The notes under the pieces: generated by a model | Databases searched by the model: none | What the model saw: only the letters and a program-made list of their open reading frames with translations | What the model was told of the DNA's origin: nothing | Assembly (NCBI GenBank): GCA_002482535.1 | Contig: DLGE01000014.1 | Span: forward strand, 1-44,207 | Direction of reading: 5' to 3' | DNA: 44,207 nt | From: Peptococcaceae bacterium UBA7702 | Lineage (GTDB): Bacteria > Bacillota > Dehalobacteriia > UBA7702 | Shown here: positions 41,286 to 44,207 of the stretch, in pieces | Layout of the letters: every line of letters starts with the position of its first letter | Numbering within the stretch: the stretch's first letter is position 1 | Position numbers and translations under genes: made by a program

Positions 41286-42544
41286 TCCTCTCTCCTCCGG
41301 ACATCGGCACCGATGGCTTTGAGCTTTTCTTCCATGTGCCAGTAGCCACGGTCAATGATGCCCATGCCCTCCACCACGGTTTCATCGTCGGCAGCGAGGG
41401 CTGCGGCCACCAAGGCGGCGCCGGCTCTTAAATCATGGGTCATCACGGTGGCGCCGTGGAGCTGATCAACGCCGCGGACCACGGCATTTTTGCCGTTTAC
41501 GGTAATATCCGCGCCCATTTTGGTCAATTCCGAGGCGGCTTTCATGCGTTTTTCAAAGATGTTTTCTTCGATCGTGCTGGTGCCTTCGGCCAAAGAAGCC
41601 ATGGCCATCATCTGGGGCTGCATGTCGGTGGGAAAACCGGGATGGGCTAAGGTGACCACGGAAATGGATAACAGTTTTTCCGGGCCTTTGACGAAAATAT
41701 GATTGCCGGCAGGGCGGATGATGGTGCCGGTCTCTCTCATTTTGGCGATCACCGGGGTCATGTGGGCGGCAATCACGTTTTCCAGTTTCAACTGGCTGCC
41801 GGTGACGGCGGCGATGGCCATAAAAGTGCCTGCTTCGATCCGGTCGGGAATGATGCTGTGGCGGCAGCCGTAAAGTTCTTTGACGCCTTCGATTTTGATG
41901 ATATCGGTACCGGCGCCGCGAATTTTCGCGCCGGCGTTATTCAGAAAGTTGGCGAGATCGACGATCTCCGGCTCTTTGGCCACGTTTTCGATGATGGTTT
42001 GGCCTGCGGCAACGCTTGCCGTCATCATAATGTTTTCCGTGGCGCCGACACTGGGGAAGTCAAGATAGATGAAGTTGCCGGTGAGGCCGTCTCCGCTGAT
42101 TTTTGCTTCAATGTAGTTACCTGGGGTGTTGACAACAGCGCCCAATTTGGTAAAGCCCTTGATATGGAGGTCCATGGGACGCTCTCCCAAATCACAGCCG
42201 CCAGGCAGGGCGACGGCGGCGTTGCCCCGGCGGCCCAAGAGGGAGCCCAGCAACAGGTTGGATGCTCTTAGGCTGCTGACTTCTTCGTAAAGAGCCGCGT
42301 ATTTGATGTCTTCGGGTACGGTGATGGCGACGGTGTCGTCTTCGAGCCAGTCTACGCTGATACCGAGGTTTTTCATGATGTTAAGCAGAATTTTCACATC
42401 GCTGATCTGCGGTACGTTTTCTAAAATCGTGGTGCCGTGACACAGAATGGTGGCTGCGATGACGGCGACCGCGGAGTTCTTTGCACCGCTGATCTTTACG
42501 GAGCCGGCAAGTTCCTTGCCGCCCCTAATTATTAATTTTGACAA
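41282..42544 (-). CDS. murA: UDP-N-acetylglucosamine 1-carboxyvinyltransferase
   Basis: 420 residues, first committed step of peptidoglycan synthesis. KISGAKNSA (substrate site, Lys22/Asn23) and the loop PGGCDLGERP with active-site Cys117 are present, so the enzyme should be fosfomycin-sensitive. The start codon is TTG, with GGGGGA about 9 bases upstream; there is no better ATG. First gene of the minus-strand run murA-walJ-htrA-rlmH-membrane protein. Confidence 0.97.
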   Translation of the reverse strand: MSKLIIRGGKELAGSVKISGAKNSAVAVIAATILCHGTTILENVPQISDVKILLNIMKNLGISVDWLEDDTVAITVPEDIKYAALYEEVSSLRASNLLLGSLLGRRGNAAVALPGGCDLGERPMDLHIKGFTKLGAVVNTPGNYIEAKISGDGLTGNFIYLDFPSVGATENIMMTASVAAGQTIIENVAKEPEIVDLANFLNNAGAKIRGAGTDIIKIEGVKELYGCRHSIIPDRIEAGTFMAIAAVTGSQLKLENVIAAHMTPVIAKMRETGTIIRPAGNHIFVKGPEKLLSISVVTLAHPGFPTDMQPQMMAMASLAEGTSTIEENIFEKRMKAASELTKMGADITVNGKNAVVRGVDQLHGATVMTHDLRAGAALVAAALAADDETVVEGMGIIDRGYWHMEEKLKAIGADVRRREE

Positions 42545-42631
42545 AATAAGATCCCCCTTATTTTTTGGGCGGGTTTTTTATATCGATCAATGTGGCGAAT
42601 GCACATAAAAATTGCATTTTAAACAACGTAT

Positions 42632-42660
42632 ATTATATCAAAAAAAGCCGGGAAAAGAAA
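42632..42660 (-). promoter_or_regulatory. Possible murA promoter
   Basis: A perfect TATAAT on the minus strand (42632-42637) about 90 bases before the start codon; the -35 region (TTTCTT) is poor. Confidence 0.4.
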
Positions 42661-42689
42661 GAGAAAAAGTTGTTTTTTTATAAATTAAA

Positions 42690-43015
42690 AGGTCCGAACC
42701 GCAAAAGCGGTTCGAACCTTAGGCCGTCGACAAAGTCTGATACGCGGCGAACCCTTTTGGCCCACGACAGCTTGAGTACCTCTATGTACACGGCACAGCC
42801 GTAGGCCAAAGCACTCACCGGTCCGACCCTTAACCTTAGAAAAGGCCAAAGGGCTTTTCAAGGTTAAGGTAGTGCCCTTCGGCAGCAAATGCCGTAGGTA
42901 TTTGCCCGAAAAGGTTAAGCCTTTCTCGGCGGCCTATCATCCTGTAGCCCAAAATCCGCTGACGCGTATTTTGTCTACAGTCTGAGGTCCGAACCGCAAA
43001 AGCGGTTCGGACCCA
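42690..43015. repeat. Structured non-coding element with matching end hairpins (MITE-like)
   Basis: Both ends carry the same hairpin GGTCCGAACCGC-AAAA-GCGGTTCG (42691-42718, one mismatch in its arms, and 42986-43013, perfect). Just inside, GT-GACAAA...ATACGCG on the left recurs inverted on the right (GTAGACAAAATACGCG on the minus strand). The middle has CTTAACCTT (42829-42837) pairing with AAGGTTAAG (42860-42868). The whole could fold as one long imperfect hairpin. No protein is encoded. It fills the gap between murA and the LysM hydrolase. Confidence 0.65.
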
Positions 43016-43030
43016 AATTGTAATACTGTG

Positions 43031-43804
43031 TTATTTCGCGAAAACGTGGTTACCGATGGTCACCAAAATCGTTTTGGCGTTCAGGAAGGCGTTGCTCGCC
43101 TTTTGGGGGTTCCAGTAAAAGAGACTGCCTTTGGTGGGGTCAACACCGGCGGCGGCGTCATAGGCGGCGGACATTGCGGTGCTGTCCGGAGACAGGGCGT
43201 CAAATTGGCCGTCGTTGATGGCGGTGAATTGATTTTTCTGGTACAGAACCTCTGTCAGCGTGTTGGGGAATTGGTCGCTTTCAATGCGGTTCATGATCAC
43301 AGCGCCCACGGCGACTTGTCCTGTGTAGGATTCGCCCCTTGCTTCGGCGTAGATCATTTTCGCCAGCAGATAGATTTCCGCTTCACTGAGAGAAGAGCTG
43401 CCATTGCACTGACCTGTGGTACAAAGCACCTGTCCGACATAGACTCTGTCGGCGGTGAGACCGTTCTTCTCTTTCAGCGCGCTGACGGAAGTTCCGTAAG
43501 CCACGGCGATTTTATAAAGAGAGTCGCCGCTTTTTACCGTGTAGTTACCGCCCGGGGTATTTTTGGCGTTACCGTCGATGATCAGGGTTTTGCCGGGATA
43601 GAGCACAGCGCCGTTTTGGGTCAGGCCGTTGGCGTTGACAATGGCGGATTGCGCCACCCCATAGGTTTTAGCGATTTTGTAACAAGTATCGCCACTTTTC
43701 ACCGTATGACTGGTGTATGCCGTCTGAGCGGAAACCCCTGTGCTGATCAGCATAAAAGCCAATATGGCGATGAGTGACAGTGCAGTTTTTTTAATTCCTA
43801 TCAT
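43031..43804 (-). CDS. LysM cell-wall hydrolase, SleB/CwlJ type
   Basis: 257 residues. Signal peptide about 1-26 (cleavage after GVSA), two LysM domains (YTSHTVKSGDTCYKIAKTYG and NYTVKSGDSLYKIAVAYG starts) that bind peptidoglycan, then a Hydrolase_2 (SleB/CwlJ) domain with LLAKMIYAEARGESYTGQVAVGAVIMNRI, in which the Glu of AEARGE is catalytic. Relatives cut spore cortex or vegetative wall. AAGGAGG precedes the ATG. The two CTTG/QCN cysteines between LysM and catalytic domain are unusual but not decisive. Confidence 0.93.
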   Translation of the reverse strand: MIGIKKTALSLIAILAFMLISTGVSAQTAYTSHTVKSGDTCYKIAKTYGVAQSAIVNANGLTQNGAVLYPGKTLIIDGNAKNTPGGNYTVKSGDSLYKIAVAYGTSVSALKEKNGLTADRVYVGQVLCTTGQCNGSSSLSEAEIYLLAKMIYAEARGESYTGQVAVGAVIMNRIESDQFPNTLTEVLYQKNQFTAINDGQFDALSPDSTAMSAAYDAAAGVDPTKGSLFYWNPQKASNAFLNAKTILVTIGNHVFAK

Positions 43805-43828
43805 ATTTTCCTCCTTTTTTGGAATGAC

Positions 43829-43895
43829 TTTCCATGATTATGGAGGGAAAAGGTGATTTAGTTTAAGGTGATTTAGTTTTGGGAAATCATGGAAA
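43829..43895. repeat. Inverted repeat enclosing a 15-bp tandem duplication
   Basis: Arms TTTCCATGATT (43829-43839) and AATCATGGAAA (43885-43895) match perfectly. Between them AAGGTGATTTAGTTT is repeated exactly (43850-43864, 43865-43879). It lies in the leader of the LysM gene and may be regulatory. Confidence 0.75.
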
Positions 43896-43906
43896 ATCCG
43901 TGGATG

Positions 43907-43940
43907 ATAAAAATAATCGCCGTGATAAGCGGCACTTATT
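43907..43940 (-). terminator. Possible terminator of the cysteine-repeat gene
   Basis: On the minus strand AATAAGTGCCG and CGGCGATTATT form an imperfect hairpin followed by TTTATC, 19 bases after the stop codon. Confidence 0.5.
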
Positions 43941-43958
43941 TTTAGGAATGATTCGTGC

Positions 43959-44207
43959 TTAGAAGCAGAAATTGCCGTAGCAGATGCCGCTGGAGTAGAT
44001 GTTGCTATAGCAGTTGCTGCCGTAGTAGGTGTTACCGGCTGAGGTACCATTGGTGCCGGTACTACCGGTGCAGGTGCTGCCAGCACAGTTGCCGTCAGCA
44101 CAGTTGCCGTCAGCGCAGTTGCCGTCAGCGCAAGTGCCGTCAGCGCAAGTGCCATCGGTGCAGGTGCCGTCAGCGCAAGTGCCATCGGTGCAGTTGCCGT
44201 CAGCGCA
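43959..44207 (-). CDS. Cysteine-pentapeptide repeat protein, C-terminal part (runs off the window)
   Basis: The last 82 residues of an open frame entering from the right edge. It reads as pentapeptides CADGN, CTDGT, CADGT, CTDGT, CADGT, then CADGN three times, CAGST and CTGST, so a Cys every five residues ten times over. A Gly/Tyr/Ser/Cys-rich tail follows (YYGSNCYSNIYSS, ICYGNFCF) and a TAA. Another minus-strand frame (43838-44185) gives an Ala/Thr/Leu repeat instead; I prefer the Cys frame because its tail stops being repetitive yet stays compositionally coherent and a terminator-like hairpin follows. Function unknown: structural, wall or spore-coat-like crosslinked protein, or a modified-peptide precursor. 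Confidence 0.6.
   Translation of the reverse strand, partial: CADGNCTDGTCADGTCTDGTCADGTCADGNCADGNCADGNCAGSTCTGSTGTNGTSAGNTYYGSNCYSNIYSSGICYGNFCF

Noticed and set aside
43838..44185. An Ala/Thr/Leu/Val-rich 115-codon minus-strand frame
   Set aside because: It reads the same 15-bp tandem repeat out of register with the Cys-repeat frame and runs on through the intergenic hairpin into unrelated sequence.

Overview
The window looks like a chromosomal segment of an anaerobic Bacillota (Firmicutes), of Clostridia or Negativicutes type; I cannot place it more finely. Evidence: the order tmk-holB-ricT-yabA-methyltransferase-rsmI-metG-tatD-(DUF348/G5/3D protein) matches the Bacillus order; cysE-cysS-mrnC-rlmB sits behind a cysteine T-box; murA-walJ-htrA-rlmH form a cluster; sigma-A promoters are typical; and an MttB-family gene carries an internal amber codon exactly where pyrrolysine is expected. 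The first ~25 bases are the 3' end of a 5S rRNA, so an rRNA operon lies just left.

Layout. 1-4360: 5S end, a small phosphodiesterase, two paralogous membrane-anchored SH3-repeat proteins (the first with a cytoplasmic zinc ribbon) and a flavodoxin-fold protein. 4411-15083: a complete type I-C CRISPR-Cas system read leftwards (cas3-cas5-cas8c-cas7-cas4-cas1-cas2, leader, 46-repeat array). 15400-19118: a cysteine-specific T-box, three degenerate CRISPR repeats inside the same 5' leader, then cysE-cysS-mrnC-rlmB. 19469-20700: a second, cas-less 19-repeat array read rightwards. 20863-21738: degV. 21768-28004: a methyl-transfer island with two MttB-family methyltransferases (one with in-frame TAG), a PAS/AAA+ sigma-54 activator, two near-consensus -24/-12 promoters, upstream palindromes and a TauE/SafE-type permease. 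28300-36594: argH (minus), then the tmk-to-tatD housekeeping run. 37326-38372: a DUF348/G5/3D cell-wall protein. 38563-42544: murA-walJ-htrA-rlmH-small membrane protein (minus). 42690-43015: a strongly structured non-coding element. 43031-44207: a LysM cell-wall hydrolase and the C-terminal end of a cysteine-pentapeptide repeat protein that runs off the window.

Most notable points: (1) the amber codon in the second methyltransferase gene implies pyrrolysine decoding; (2) cas1 ends in TAG and cas2 follows in the same frame, so amber readthrough would make a Cas1-Cas2 fusion; (3) a relic or CreR/CreA-like mini-CRISPR lies between the cysteine T-box and the cysE start, next to the cas3 promoter; (4) the two CRISPR arrays have different but covarying repeat stems, an identical predicted 11-nt crRNA handle and a shared leader-end motif, suggesting one Cas machinery serves both; (5) a ten-fold Cys-every-five-residues repeat protein at the right edge, readable only in one specific frame.

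Everything here is from reading the sequence by eye; no database search, folding or alignment program was run.
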